Shown one piece after another: positions 33,480 through 43,385 of a stretch of 64,000 nucleotides of DNA (position 1 is its first letter; each line of letters begins with the position of its first letter). Position numbers and translations under genes: made by a program. A model generated the notes under the pieces. That model saw only the letters and a list, made by a program, of their open reading frames with translations. It searched no databases and was not told the DNA's origin. The stretch lies in the NCBI GenBank assembly GCA_964600225.1, contig CAZRIT010000003.1, positions 1 to 64,000 of the forward strand. The letters run 5' to 3'. This DNA comes from CAZRIT01 sp964600225. Its GTDB lineage: Bacteria; Bacillota; Clostridia; Christensenellales; CAG-138.

Positions 33480-33886
33480 GCCGACCCAAAGCCCGCGAGG
33501 TGGCGGTGATGATGGTCTATGCCTCGCTGCTCGGCGGTGCGGAAACGCCCGACGACGTGTGCGGCATGATGGAGCTTTCCGAAACGCTGGACGAGGCGGA
33601 TCGCGCGTATGTGCAGGATGTCGTCGGCGGCGTGCAGGCGCAGGCAAAGGAGCTGGACGAGCTGATTGCAAGCCACGCGGTCGGCTGGAAGCTGGATCGG
33701 ATCGCGCGCGTGGACCTGTCCATCCTGCGCGTGGCGCTGTACGAGATGCTGCATCGGGACGACGTGCCCACGGGCGCGGCCATCAACGAGGCGGTGGAGC
33801 TGGCCAAGCGCTACGGCGAGGAAAAGTCCTTTGCGTTCATCAACGGCATCCTTGGCACGGTATCGCGCGAGGGCTCGCCCGCATGA
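33476..33886 (+). CDS. nusB: Transcription antitermination factor NusB
   Basis: 136 residues, all-helical NusB fold: MSRPKAREVAVMMVYASLLG.. WKLDRIARVDLSILRVALYE.. AINEAVELAKRYGEEKSFAF.. INGILGTV. It binds boxA RNA with S10 in rRNA antitermination. ATGA overlap with DUF2273 gene places it in the asp23 operon. Confidence 0.95.
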   Translation: MSRPKAREVAVMMVYASLLGGAETPDDVCGMMELSETLDEADRAYVQDVVGGVQAQAKELDELIASHAVGWKLDRIARVDLSILRVALYEMLHRDDVPTGAAINEAVELAKRYGEEKSFAFINGILGTVSREGSPA

Positions 33887-33919
33887 CGCATACGTCGCAT
33901 AACGCATTTTGAACCAATC

Positions 33920-33961
33920 GGGACGGATGCAGCCGCGGAGACGGGCGCTGCAATCCGTCCC
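33920..33961. repeat. Inverted repeat between nusB and xseA
   Basis: GGGACGGAT..GCAGC pairs with GCTGC..ATCCGTCCC (33920-33928 with 33953-33961). There is no following T-run, so it may be a structural or attenuating hairpin rather than a terminator. Confidence 0.45.
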
Positions 33962-34029
33962 TGTTACGGATAGGACAGGCCTGCAACCCCCGTTGCATGC
34001 TTATGCCCGAAACGATCAAGGGAGGCGGC

Positions 34030-35238
34030 ATGTCGGAAGCGGTTTTAACCGTCAGCGCGCTCAACGAATATGTATCCTGCCTCATCGGCGGCGACCCGAT
34101 GCTCAAAAGCCTGCGCGTGCGCGGCGAGATCAGCGGGTTTAAGCGCCATACGTCGGGGCACCTGTACTTTTCCCTCAAGGATGAGGGCGCTTTGGTGCGG
34201 TGCGTAATGTTTCGGCAGCAGGCCATAGGGCTGACGTTTCAGCCCAAGGACGGCATGCTTGTGGAGCTGATCGGCAACGCCTCGCTGTACACGCGCGACG
34301 GCTCGTTCCAGCTCTACGCCAAAAGGCTTACGCAGCAGGGCGAGGGCGCGCTGTACCAAAAGTTTTGCCAACTGCGGGATCGCCTGGAGCGCGAGGGCCT
34401 GTTCGACCCGGCGCACAAAAAGCCCCTGCCGTTTTTGCCCCGCTGCGTGGGCGTGGTCACCAGCCAAACGGGCGCGGCGGTGCAGGATATCATCCAAATC
34501 ATCGGCAGGCGCTTCCCCGATATGCCCATCGTGCTCGCGCCCGTCAAGGTGCAGGGCGAGGGCGCGGCGGAGGAGATTGCCAAGGCCATACGCCGCTTGA
34601 ACCAACTGCGCGCGTGCGATGTGATGATCGTGGGCCGCGGCGGCGGCAGCATGGAGGATCTGTGGGCGTTCAACGAGCCTGCGGTAGCCTATGCCATCCA
34701 TGAAAGCGAGATTCCCGTCGTCAGCGCCGTGGGGCATGAGACGGATTTTTCCATTGCGGATTTTGCGGCGGATCTGCGCGCGCCCACCCCGTCGGCCGCG
34801 GCGGAGCTGGCGGTGCCGATCGATGCGGAATGCCGCGCGGCCGTCCATGACGGCGCCGAGCGGCTGGGCCGCGCATTGACCGCCTCGCTGGAACGTTCGC
34901 GCGCAAGGGTGCGGCTCTCCGCGGCGTCGCGGGCGTTCTATCTGCTGCATAACCGCCTGGTCAACGAGCGGCAGGCGGCCGATCAGGCGGCGGAACGGCT
35001 GACGCGCGCCGTGTCGGATATGCTTTTTACGCGCCGCACGACGCTAACGACGCTGACGGAGCGCATCGGCACGTTGAACCCCCTGTCCACCCTGTCGCGT
35101 GGCTACGCGTTTGTGGCCGATGCGCAAGGCAGGGCGGTGGGCTCGGCAAACGCGCTGCACAGGGGCGACGCCGTCACCCTGACGTTTCAGGACGGCGCGG
35201 CCGACGCCACCATACAATCGATTTCGGGTAAGGAGTAA
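34030..35238 (+). CDS. xseA: Exonuclease VII large subunit
   Basis: 402 residues. N-terminal OB-fold (LRVRGEISGFKRHTSGHLYF), catalytic domain with VGVVTSQTGAAVQDIIQIIG.. VGRGGGSMEDLWAFNEPAVA.. SAVGHETDFSIADFAADLRAPTPSAAAEL (split as seen), coiled-coil region, and a C-terminal beta domain with LSRGYAFV. It degrades single-stranded DNA with XseB. ATG 34030 has GGGAGG upstream. Confidence 0.96.
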   Translation: MSEAVLTVSALNEYVSCLIGGDPMLKSLRVRGEISGFKRHTSGHLYFSLKDEGALVRCVMFRQQAIGLTFQPKDGMLVELIGNASLYTRDGSFQLYAKRLTQQGEGALYQKFCQLRDRLEREGLFDPAHKKPLPFLPRCVGVVTSQTGAAVQDIIQIIGRRFPDMPIVLAPVKVQGEGAAEEIAKAIRRLNQLRACDVMIVGRGGGSMEDLWAFNEPAVAYAIHESEIPVVSAVGHETDFSIADFAADLRAPTPSAAAELAVPIDAECRAAVHDGAERLGRALTASLERSRARVRLSAASRAFYLLHNRLVNERQAADQAAERLTRAVSDMLFTRRTTLTTLTERIGTLNPLSTLSRGYAFVADAQGRAVGSANALHRGDAVTLTFQDGAADATIQSISGKE

Positions 35239-35241
35239 ACG

Positions 35242-35454
35242 ATGGACGAGACGGTACGGTTTGAAGACAAAATGGGCGCGCTCGATGCCGTAGTCAAGCA
35301 GCTCGAAAACGGCGAGGGGTCGCTCGACGACATGATCGGCCTGTACGAAAAGGGCATGGCGCTGGTCAAGGACTGCAACGCCCTGCTGGACGCCTACGAG
35401 GCGCGCATCACCAAGCTTTCGGGCGGCGGGGAGGACACGGTTGCAGACGCGTGA
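35242..35454 (+). CDS. xseB: Exonuclease VII small subunit
   Basis: 70 residues, helical, with FEDKMGALDAVVKQLENGEG.. LDDMIGLYEKGMALVKDCNA, diagnostic for XseB. Located 3 bases after xseA. Its 3' end overlaps the TTG start of ispA. Confidence 0.95.
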   Translation: MDETVRFEDKMGALDAVVKQLENGEGSLDDMIGLYEKGMALVKDCNALLDAYEARITKLSGGGEDTVADA

Positions 35455-36286
35455 ACGGATGCGCCGCTATGCGCAGTTGACCGATCAAAGGCTGGAACAG
35501 ATTCTGTCCGACGCGGGCGTCTCCGAGACGCTGACCGCAAGCATGCGCTACAGCGTGTTCGCGGGCGGCAAGCGGTTGCGCCCTGCGCTGTGCCTTGGCG
35601 CGTGCGCCATGCTCGGCGGGGACGAAACGGACGCCCTGCCTGCCGCGTGCGCAGTGGAGTTGATCCACACCTATTCGCTCATCCATGACGATCTGCCGAG
35701 TTTGGACAACGACGATATGCGCCGCGGCAAGCCCAGCAATCATATGGCGTTCGGCGAGGCCAACGCCATCATCGCGGGCGACGGGCTGCAGGCGTTGGCC
35801 TTCCGCACGCTGTCCGTCATCGAAAAGCCGCGCGTGTTCGCGGCCGTGGCGGCGGGCGCATACGATATGGTCGTGGGCCAGAGCCTGGATTTGGCGGCCG
35901 ACGGCGACATGGCGCGGTTTGACGCCATTCATCGATTGAAAACGGGCGCGCTGATCAAGGCAGGCGTGCTTGCGGGCGCGCTGTGCGCCGACACCGACGA
36001 GCAGGCGCTTTCCGCATTGACGGCGTTTTCGGAGCAGTACGGGCTGCTGTTTCAGGTGACGGACGATATCCTCGACGTCGAGGGCGACGCGAAAGCACTC
36101 GGCAAATCCGTCGGCAAGGACGAAACGGAGCGGAAGCTCACAAGCGTGCGCAGGCTGGGGCTCGACGGCGCCAAGCGCTGCGCCAGGGAGGCGGCCGAAC
36201 GCGCGTGCGCCGCGCTGGAACCGTTCGGGGCCGACGCGGGCTTTTTCCGCGACCTAATTGACATCACCCTGCATCGGCACGCATAG
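35441..36286 (+). CDS. ispA: Geranyl/farnesyl diphosphate synthase
   Basis: 281 residues from TTG 35441, 6 bases after GGGAGG. The first aspartate-rich motif is DDLPSLDNDD (after HTYSLIH) and the second is DDILDVEG; GGKRLRPAL and the substrate-binding KTG are present. Trans-isoprenyl diphosphate synthase of short-chain type acting downstream of Dxs in isoprenoid synthesis. Confidence 0.93.
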   Translation: MQTRERMRRYAQLTDQRLEQILSDAGVSETLTASMRYSVFAGGKRLRPALCLGACAMLGGDETDALPAACAVELIHTYSLIHDDLPSLDNDDMRRGKPSNHMAFGEANAIIAGDGLQALAFRTLSVIEKPRVFAAVAAGAYDMVVGQSLDLAADGDMARFDAIHRLKTGALIKAGVLAGALCADTDEQALSALTAFSEQYGLLFQVTDDILDVEGDAKALGKSVGKDETERKLTSVRRLGLDGAKRCAREAAERACAALEPFGADAGFFRDLIDITLHRHA

Positions 36287-36323
36287 ACCATATCATGACT
36301 TTTGGGGGACGCATCACACATAT

Positions 36324-38156
36324 ATGAGCCGTTATCCGTTGCTTGATACCATCCATACCGTAGAGGATTACCGCCGCATTCCGCAGGATATGCTGCCCAC
36401 GCTTGCCGCGCAGCTGCGCAGCTGCATGGTGGAAACCGTTGCAGGTACGGGCGGGCATTTGGCCTCCGGCCTGGGCGCGGTGGAGATCATTCTGGCCATG
36501 CACCGCGTGTTCACCAGCCCGCACGACAAGATGGTGTTTGATGTGGGGCACCAGGCGTACGCGCACAAGCTCATCACGGGCCGGCGCGAGGCGTTTGATA
36601 CGCTGCGGCAGGATGGCGGCATCAGCGGCTTCCCCAAGCGCGAGGAGAGCGTGCACGACCATTTCAACACGGGCCACGCCACCACGTCCGTTTCGGCGGC
36701 GCTGGGCATGGCGCGCGCCATGGCGCTTAACGGCGAGGACGGCACGGCCGTGGCGCTCATCGGCGACGGGGCCATGACGGGCGGCATGGCGTTTGAAGCG
36801 CTCAACGACGCGGGCCAGGCGGACGTACCGCTGGTGGTCATCCTCAACGACAACGAGATGTCCATATCCGAAAACAACGGCGCGCTGCACAGGCAACTGA
36901 CCAACATGCGCACCAGCCGCAGCTATGTGCGCTTTAAGCGCAGGCTTGTGCGCGTGCTGGATACGGGGCGCTTCGGGCGGCTGCTGTCGAAGCGCATGAA
37001 GAATTTCAAAAACCGCATCAAAAACTTCCTGCTGCCCAACCAGCTCTTCGAGGAGATGGGCTTTACCTACTTTGGCCCCGTGGACGGGCACGATATCGAT
37101 CGGCTCGTGCGCATCTTCGGGCGCGCAAGGGATATGCGCATCCCCGTCATCGTTCACTGCGTGACGCAGAAGGGCAAGGGCTACCGCTTCTCCGAGGACG
37201 ATCCGGAAAAGTTCCACGGCATTGCGCCATTCTCGGTGGAGACGGGCGCGGTGGACGCTGTGGAAGGGATCGTGCGCAAGAGCAACTCGGCTGTGTTTGG
37301 CGACGCTTTGATGCGGCTGGCCGAGCAGGACGAGCGCATCGTGGCCGTCACCGCCGCCATGAAGTGCGGCACGGGGCTGAAGGATTTTGCCGCGCGCTTC
37401 CCCGAGCGGTTTTTTGACGTATGCATTGCCGAGCAGCACGCCGTAACCATGGCCGCGGGCATGGCCGCCGAGGGGCTCAGGCCCGTTGTGGCCATCTATT
37501 CCACGTTTTTGCAGCGCGCCTACGACCAGGTGCTGCACGATATCTGCCTGATGAACCTGCCCGTGGTGCTGGCCGTCGACCGTGCGGGGCTGGTGGGCGA
37601 CGACGGGGAGACGCATCAGGGTCAGTACGACGCGGCGTTCCTTGCCGATATGCCCAACATGACCGTCTACTCGCCCGCCACGCAGCAGGAGCTGGTGCAT
37701 ATGCTGTCGCTGGCGGTGCAAAACGGCACGCCCGCCGCCATCCGCTACAACCGCGGCTACCTGATGCAGGCGGTATCGGGCATGCCCGTGGCGTGCGGCA
37801 GGTGGGAGACGCTTTCTCCCATCGCCGAAACGACGGTCATCGCAACGGGCCCCATGGTGGAACTTGCCCTGCGCGCCATACAAACATGCCCTGCGGGGCT
37901 GATCAACGCGCGCACCATGCATCCGTTGGACGAAGAACTGCTGGACGCGGTGGGCCAAACCGCCAAGCGCGTCATCGTCATCGAGGACAGCGTGGATTGC
38001 CTTGGCCGCGCGGTGGCCGTGCGGCTGCCAAAGCGCGAGGTCATCCGCCTGCACCTGCCCAACGCCCCCATCCCGCAGGCGAGCGTTGCCAAACAGCGCG
38101 CGCGCTACGGGCTGACCGAGGCGCATCTGGAAGCTTTGATACGGGGTGACGCATGA
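36324..38156 (+). CDS. dxs: 1-deoxy-D-xylulose-5-phosphate synthase
   Basis: 610 residues, transketolase family. Thiamine diphosphate motif GDGAMTGG.. LNDNEMSISEN, N-terminal GHLASGLGAVE.. VGHQAYAHK, pyrimidine-domain catalytic EQHAVTMAAGMA and DRAGLVGDDGETHQG. First step of the MEP pathway. ATG 36324 has GGGGGA about 14 bases upstream. Its stop overlaps tlyA (ATGA). Confidence 0.97.
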   Translation: MSRYPLLDTIHTVEDYRRIPQDMLPTLAAQLRSCMVETVAGTGGHLASGLGAVEIILAMHRVFTSPHDKMVFDVGHQAYAHKLITGRREAFDTLRQDGGISGFPKREESVHDHFNTGHATTSVSAALGMARAMALNGEDGTAVALIGDGAMTGGMAFEALNDAGQADVPLVVILNDNEMSISENNGALHRQLTNMRTSRSYVRFKRRLVRVLDTGRFGRLLSKRMKNFKNRIKNFLLPNQLFEEMGFTYFGPVDGHDIDRLVRIFGRARDMRIPVIVHCVTQKGKGYRFSEDDPEKFHGIAPFSVETGAVDAVEGIVRKSNSAVFGDALMRLAEQDERIVAVTAAMKCGTGLKDFAARFPERFFDVCIAEQHAVTMAAGMAAEGLRPVVAIYSTFLQRAYDQVLHDICLMNLPVVLAVDRAGLVGDDGETHQGQYDAAFLADMPNMTVYSPATQQELVHMLSLAVQNGTPAAIRYNRGYLMQAVSGMPVACGRWETLSPIAETTVIATGPMVELALRAIQTCPAGLINARTMHPLDEELLDAVGQTAKRVIVIEDSVDCLGRAVAVRLPKREVIRLHLPNAPIPQASVAKQRARYGLTEAHLEALIRGDA

Positions 38157-38959
38157 AACGGCGGCTGGATGTATTCATGGCCGAGACGGGCTTGACCAAA
38201 AGCCGCGAGCAGGCGCGCGCCTTGATTATGGCGGGACTGGTGACGGTCAACGGCGTCAAGGCCGACAAGGCGGGAGAGGCCGTTTCCGACGACGCTGCGG
38301 TTTCGGTCAAGGAGGACGCGGTGCCGTTTGTCAGCCGCGGCGGGCTGAAGCTGCAAAAGGCGCTGGATACCTTTCCCATCGATCTCAACGGCGCGGTGGC
38401 GGCCGATATCGGCGCGTCCACGGGCGGGTTTACCGATTGCATGCTGCAGCATGGCGCAAGCGAGGTCTACGCCGTGGACGTGGGCTACGGCCAGCTCGAC
38501 TGGGGCTTGCGAAACGACGCGCGCGTGCATGTGATGGAGCGCACCAACGCGCGCTACATGGAGCCGAATTGGTTCGGGTCTCTGCTGGACTTTGCCAGTA
38601 TCGACGTATCGTTCATTTCGCTTTCGCGCATGCTGCCGCCGCTGCACCCATGCATGCATGCGGATGCACAGGTCGTGGCGCTCATCAAGCCGCAGTTTGA
38701 GGCGGGGCGCGGCAAGGTCGGCAAGCATGGCGTGGTGAGCGATCAAAACACGCACATCGAGGTTTGCCAAGGCGTGCTGGCGATGGCGGAGACGGCGGGC
38801 TTTACGCCCTGCGGGCTGACATTTTCGCCCATCAAGGGGCCCAAGGGAAACATTGAGTTTCTGCTGTGGCTGAAAAAGGGGACGGCACGCGCGGACGCCG
38901 CGGCGGCAATCGATATTGCCGCGGTGGCGGAGCAGGCGCATAGGGAATGCATATCATAA
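38153..38959 (+). CDS. tlyA: TlyA family rRNA (cytidine-2'-O)-methyltransferase
   Basis: 268 residues: S4 RNA-binding domain (MKRRLDVFMAETGLTKSREQ.. GLVTVNG) and an FtsJ-like Rossmann domain with VAADIGASTGGFTDCML, VDVGYGQLDWGLRND and the catalytic-area KPQFEAGR. Methylates 16S/23S rRNA. Between dxs and nadK as usual in Clostridia. Confidence 0.95.
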   Translation: MKRRLDVFMAETGLTKSREQARALIMAGLVTVNGVKADKAGEAVSDDAAVSVKEDAVPFVSRGGLKLQKALDTFPIDLNGAVAADIGASTGGFTDCMLQHGASEVYAVDVGYGQLDWGLRNDARVHVMERTNARYMEPNWFGSLLDFASIDVSFISLSRMLPPLHPCMHADAQVVALIKPQFEAGRGKVGKHGVVSDQNTHIEVCQGVLAMAETAGFTPCGLTFSPIKGPKGNIEFLLWLKKGTARADAAAAIDIAAVAEQAHRECIS

Positions 38960-38980
38960 TCGAAATATTCATTTTTCCGC

Positions 38981-39009
38981 TTGCATAATCCGAGAACGGG
39001 CTGTATAAT
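38981..39009 (+). promoter_or_regulatory. Promoter upstream of nadK
   Basis: TTGCAT, 17 bases, TATAAT. The predicted start (~39016) lies only about 5 bases before the first in-frame ATG of nadK. Confidence 0.8.
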
Positions 39010-39020
39010 ATGAACACATT

Positions 39021-39842
39021 ATGAATGAACAATCATCGCGTGCCAAAAATATGCGCCTCGGCTTTGCCGCCAATCCCGAAAAGGAGGGCGCGGAGGCGTT
39101 GTTGCATTCCCTTGTGGAAACGGCGCAAAAGCGGGGCTGCGTATGCGTGGAGTACCGCTGCGCCGACCAGGTGCGTCAGGCGGCCGAGAAGCCGTCGTTT
39201 CTGGTGGTGATCGGCGGCGACGGGTCGCTTTTGCGGTATGCAAGCGCGTGCGCCGAGTGCGGCGTCCCGCTGCTGGGGATCAACCTTGGCCGCATCGGGT
39301 TTTTGAGCGAGGTGGCGATCGATGCGTTCCCCACCGCGCTGGAACGCTTGCTCAACGGCGACTATCGGCTGGAGGCGCGTATGATGCTATCCTGCACCGT
39401 CAACGGCGGCGCGCCCTCGCTGTGCCTAAACGACATTCTGGTGTTCAAAAACTCGTTTTCGGGCACGGCGCAGATCGACGTTGCGGTGGACGGGCTGGAG
39501 GTGGGCACGGTGTTTTGCGACGGCATCATTGCCGCAACGCCAACGGGCTCCACGGCCTATTCGCTGTCCGCGGGCGGGCCTGTGGTGGCAAACGGGCTGG
39601 ATACCATTGTGGTTACGCCCATCTGCTCGCACACGCTGCATGTACGGCCCATCGTATCCGCCAGAGAGGCGGAATGGACGTTTGCCGTGCACGGCAAGGG
39701 GTTTGTCGCGGCCGACGGCATGAAGATGACCACCATCGGCAACGACGATTTGATCCGCATCACGGGCGCGCGGGAGCGGGCGCTGTTTGTACGGTTTGGG
39801 GAGAAGAACGTATTTGAACTGATTCGGCAGAAGCTGAGCTGA
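39021..39842 (+). CDS. nadK: NAD kinase
   Basis: 273 residues if starting at ATG 39021, or 263 from ATG 39051 (MRLGFAANPEK.., the more family-like N-terminus). Neither has a Shine-Dalgarno site, and the promoter puts the transcript start just before 39021. The signature GGDGSLLRYA, GINLGRIGFLSE and TPTGSTAYSLSAGGP are intact. It phosphorylates NAD to NADP. Part of the conserved tlyA-nadK-argR-recN order. Confidence 0.94.
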   Translation: MNEQSSRAKNMRLGFAANPEKEGAEALLHSLVETAQKRGCVCVEYRCADQVRQAAEKPSFLVVIGGDGSLLRYASACAECGVPLLGINLGRIGFLSEVAIDAFPTALERLLNGDYRLEARMMLSCTVNGGAPSLCLNDILVFKNSFSGTAQIDVAVDGLEVGTVFCDGIIAATPTGSTAYSLSAGGPVVANGLDTIVVTPICSHTLHVRPIVSAREAEWTFAVHGKGFVAADGMKMTTIGNDDLIRITGARERALFVRFGEKNVFELIRQKLS

Positions 39843-39870
39843 CACACAGGGACGGGAACGGAGTAACAAC

Positions 39871-40320
39871 ATGAAAGCCAAACGACACGAAATGATCACC
39901 AAGCTCATCGCGACGACCAATGTCGAAACGCAGGAGGAGCTGGCCGAAAAGCTGCGCGATTACGGCTTTTCGGTGACACAGGCGACGGTTTCGCGCGATA
40001 TCAAGGAACTGCGGCTGGTCAAGGTACTCACCCCCGAGGGGCACTACCGCTATGCAACGGTAGAGCGCGCGGAGGCGGATTTGCAGGAGCGGTTCATCCG
40101 CATGTTCAGCAACTGCGTCGTTTCCGTGGTTGCCGCGGGCAACCTGATTGTGCTCAAGACCATCACGGGCAGCGCGTCGGCCGCTGCGGAGGCGGTGGAC
40201 TCGCTCAAGTGGACGGAGATACTCGGCACCATCGCGGGCGACAACACCATATTCATCGCCATACGCGACGCCAAGTACGCGGGCGAACTGGTCAAAAAGT
40301 TTCAAAAGATGCTCAAGTAG
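39871..40320 (+). CDS. argR: Arginine repressor
   Basis: 149 residues. N-terminal winged helix (MKAKRHEMITKLIATTNVET.. VTQATVSRDIKELRLVKVL) and C-terminal arginine-binding hexamerisation domain with TIAGDNTIFIA. Next to recN, as in most Firmicutes, where it regulates arginine genes. Confidence 0.95.
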   Translation: MKAKRHEMITKLIATTNVETQEELAEKLRDYGFSVTQATVSRDIKELRLVKVLTPEGHYRYATVERAEADLQERFIRMFSNCVVSVVAAGNLIVLKTITGSASAAAEAVDSLKWTEILGTIAGDNTIFIAIRDAKYAGELVKKFQKMLK

Positions 40321-40332
40321 GAGGACAAGCCC

Positions 40333-42006
40333 TTGCTGCGTCGTCTGTCCATCGGCAACATTGCGCTGATCGATCAACTGGATATGACATTTTACGATGG
40401 ATTTTCCGTTATGACGGGTGAAACCGGCGCAGGAAAATCCATCATTATCGAAGCGCTCAATTTTGTGCTGGGCGAGCGCGCCAGCAGGGAACTGATCCAA
40501 TCGGGCGCGGCAAAGGCGTATGCCGAGGCCACCTTTACATTGGCCGAGGGCGACGCCGTGCAGGCCGTGATGGAGGAGTTTGCCATCGAGGCGGACGAGG
40601 GCGAGCTGACGCTGTATCGCGAGCTGACGGCAGGCGGCAAGAACGTCTGCCGCGCCAACGGCATCCTCATCACCGCCAACATACTCAAGCGCATCGGGGA
40701 CGCGTTGGTCGATATCCACGGCCAGCACGCGCACCAGTCCCTGCTCAACCCCAAGCTGCATATCGACCTGCTGGACGCGTTTGCGGGCGAACGGATACTG
40801 CCCGTGAAGGAGCGCGTGCGCGCCATGTGCAGGCTGGCGCAGGAGACGGCAAGGGCGCTGCAATCGGCCGAGATGGACGAGCGCGAGCGCGAGCGGCGCA
40901 TCGACCTGCTAACATATCAGGTCAAGGAGATTGACGAGGCCAAGCTGACCGACGGCGAGGAGGAAACGCTCACCGAGCAGCGCGGAATCTTGCAAAACGC
41001 GCAGTCCATCATGGATGCGCTGGAGATCGGCGCCGAGGCGCTCAACGGCGAGGAGGGCGCGCTTTCCGCCATGTCCGCAGCGCAGCGGGCTCTGGACGCC
41101 ATCGCCCCGTTTCACAGCGATTATGCCGATGCGGCGGATAAGCTGCGCGAGGCATACTATGCGCTGGAGGATACGGCGTACGCGGTGCGGGATATGCGAA
41201 ACGGCTTTTCCTACGAGCCCAAGCAGCTCGACGAAATCGAGTGGCGGCTGGAACAGTTGACGGCGTTGAAGCGCAAGTACGGCGCAAGCATCGCGGAGGT
41301 GCTGGCCTACCGCGAAGAGAGCGTGCGGGAGCTGGAGTTGCTGGAGGGCATCGAGGAGCGCCGTGAAAAGCTGACCAAAGCCAACGAAGCCGCGCAAAAC
41401 GATTATCGGCAGGCGGCGCAGGCGTTGACCGAAATCCGTCAGGAGACGGCCGCGCTGCTGAAGGAACGGCTGCTGCCCGAGCTGAATGATTTGGGCATGC
41501 CGCACGCGGCGTTTGCCGCCGAGGTGACCGAAAGCGGGACGGCGATTGCGCCCAACGGCAGCGACAATGTGGAGTTTTTGCTGTCCACCAACCGCGGCGA
41601 ACCGCTCAAGCCCTTGTCCCGCGTGGCGTCGGGCGGCGAAATCTCGCGCATCATGCTGGCGTTCAAATCCGTACTGAGCGATTTGGACGGCATCCCCACG
41701 ATGGTGTTTGACGAAATCGATTCGGGCATCAGCGGGCGCATCGGCACGGATGTGGCCGTTAAGATGCGGCAAATTGCCAAGCGCCATCAGGTGCTGTGCA
41801 TCACGCACCTGCCGCAGATTGCCGCCTATGCAAACAGACAATATTTGGTATTTAAGCAAACCGACGGCACGCGCACGCACACCGATGCGCTGCTGCTGGA
41901 CGACGAGCGCCGCGCATCGGAGATTGCGCGGATCATGGGCAGTGCGCCAGACGATGCGGTGGCCTTGCAGCACGCACGGCAATTGATGGAGGCGGCGCGG
42001 GCGTAG
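40333..42006 (+). CDS. recN: DNA repair protein RecN
   Basis: 557 residues from TTG 40333 with AGGAGG upstream. SMC-like: Walker A GETGAGKS at 29-36, HGQHAHQSL, two long coiled coils (about 155-335), signature LSRVASGGEISR and Walker B MVFDEIDSGISG, then ITHLPQIAAYA. Cohesion-like role in double-strand break repair. Confidence 0.96.
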   Translation: MLRRLSIGNIALIDQLDMTFYDGFSVMTGETGAGKSIIIEALNFVLGERASRELIQSGAAKAYAEATFTLAEGDAVQAVMEEFAIEADEGELTLYRELTAGGKNVCRANGILITANILKRIGDALVDIHGQHAHQSLLNPKLHIDLLDAFAGERILPVKERVRAMCRLAQETARALQSAEMDERERERRIDLLTYQVKEIDEAKLTDGEEETLTEQRGILQNAQSIMDALEIGAEALNGEEGALSAMSAAQRALDAIAPFHSDYADAADKLREAYYALEDTAYAVRDMRNGFSYEPKQLDEIEWRLEQLTALKRKYGASIAEVLAYREESVRELELLEGIEERREKLTKANEAAQNDYRQAAQALTEIRQETAALLKERLLPELNDLGMPHAAFAAEVTESGTAIAPNGSDNVEFLLSTNRGEPLKPLSRVASGGEISRIMLAFKSVLSDLDGIPTMVFDEIDSGISGRIGTDVAVKMRQIAKRHQVLCITHLPQIAAYANRQYLVFKQTDGTRTHTDALLLDDERRASEIARIMGSAPDDAVALQHARQLMEAARA

Positions 42007-42048
42007 GAGCGCATATTTTCGGCCATCCTTCCGAAACCTAAGTGCGTT

Positions 42049-43347
42049 ATGAAGGAATGGCTGAATGGGAAATCCCCGTTGATCGGTAAACAAAATCGAA
42101 TCCGCATGCGGCTGATGCAATGCCTTGGCATATTGGCATGCGTGCCGATGATGGCGCTGTATCTGTCGGCGCCCATGCGGGCGCTGCGCGAAATGCCCGC
42201 GGCCATCCGTCTGCCGCGCGGCGCGGCGGCCGAGGATACGGCTTGGCAGCGGCCAAAATGGCTGACGGCCGATACCGTGGCGGTGCCCGTTTCGCAGCGG
42301 GGCGACGAACGGCTGACGGATATCGATCGGTTCACGCGCACCTATCGGCTGTTCGGCGTGGTGCCGATCAAGACCGTCGAGGTGCTGCGCACCGATGAGG
42401 TATACCTGGTACCCGGCGGCGCGGCGGTGGGCATCACCATCCATACGCGCGGCGTGATGGTGGTGGGCCTGGGCGCGGTGGATACCGCGGGCGGGGCGCT
42501 GAGCCCCGGCAGCGTGGCGGGCATCCGTGCGGGCGACGTAATCGTTTCCGCAGGCGGCGTGGCCGTTCGGGACGCGGAGCATCTCATGCAGCTATCCCAG
42601 TCGTGCGACGGGCTGATGACCGTAACGCTGGAACGCGAGGGCACGCGCGTGGATACCGCGGTGCGGTTGGTGGCCGACGCCGTGGACGGGGCGCTGCGCA
42701 TGGGATTGTGGGTGCGCGACAGCACCGCGGGCGTTGGCACGCTTTCCTTTTACGATGCGGAAACGGGCTGGTTTGCAGCGCTCGGGCACCCCGTCAACGA
42801 TGTGGATACGCAATCGCTGTTGCCTGTTGGCGAGGGCAAAATTGTATCGGCCGAGGTGCTGGATGTGCGCACGGGCGCGGAAGGGTATCCCGGCGAACTG
42901 GTGGGCGTGTTTGACGAAAGCATCGGCGCTCTGGGCGATATCCGCCTGAATACGGAGTTTGGGGTATTCGGGCCGATGCGCGCGCCCTATCAAAACCCCG
43001 TGATGTATCAACTGCCGCTCGGGTACGCGTACGAGGCGCACACGGGCGCGGCGTCCATACTGGCCACGGTATCGGATGTGGGCGTGCAGTCGTTTTCGTG
43101 CGAGATCATCCGCGTCAACGCGCAGTCCAACGCCGCCACCAAGGGCATGATTGTACAGGTGACGGATGAAAAGCTGATGGCGCAGACGGGCGGCATCGTG
43201 CAGGGCATGAGCGGCTGCCCGCTGATACAGGATGGCAAGCTGGTGGGCGTGGTCACGCATGTGTTTGTCAACGACCCCACGCGCGGGTATTGCGTGTATG
43301 CCGAATGGATGCGTGAAATCCTGCTGGGCGCCGCCAAGGCGACATAG
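42049..43347 (+). CDS. spoIVB: Stage IV sporulation protein B (S55 serine peptidase)
   Basis: 432 residues: N-terminal transmembrane/signal segment, PDZ domain (GVMVVGLGAV.. VAGIRAGDVIVSAGG) and S55 peptidase domain with AALGHPVNDVDTQSLLPVGE (His) and GGIVQGMSGCPLIQDGK (Ser of GMSG). Signals to SpoIVFB pro-sigma-K processing in the forespore. Precedes spo0A as in Bacillus and Clostridia. GMSGCP replaces the usual GMSGSP, but the nucleophile serine is retained. Confidence 0.94.
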   Translation: MKEWLNGKSPLIGKQNRIRMRLMQCLGILACVPMMALYLSAPMRALREMPAAIRLPRGAAAEDTAWQRPKWLTADTVAVPVSQRGDERLTDIDRFTRTYRLFGVVPIKTVEVLRTDEVYLVPGGAAVGITIHTRGVMVVGLGAVDTAGGALSPGSVAGIRAGDVIVSAGGVAVRDAEHLMQLSQSCDGLMTVTLEREGTRVDTAVRLVADAVDGALRMGLWVRDSTAGVGTLSFYDAETGWFAALGHPVNDVDTQSLLPVGEGKIVSAEVLDVRTGAEGYPGELVGVFDESIGALGDIRLNTEFGVFGPMRAPYQNPVMYQLPLGYAYEAHTGAASILATVSDVGVQSFSCEIIRVNAQSNAATKGMIVQVTDEKLMAQTGGIVQGMSGCPLIQDGKLVGVVTHVFVNDPTRGYCVYAEWMREILLGAAKAT

Positions 43348-43385
43348 CGCGGCAACAACGGACAGAGGGGGATGGGAGTGGGCGA

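Noticed and set aside
36264..38126. A 620-codon open frame on the - strand opposite dxs
   Set aside because: Shadow of dxs; composition (His, Arg, Gly-rich) is that of an antisense translation. Similar large shadows lie opposite btuC/btuF and copA.
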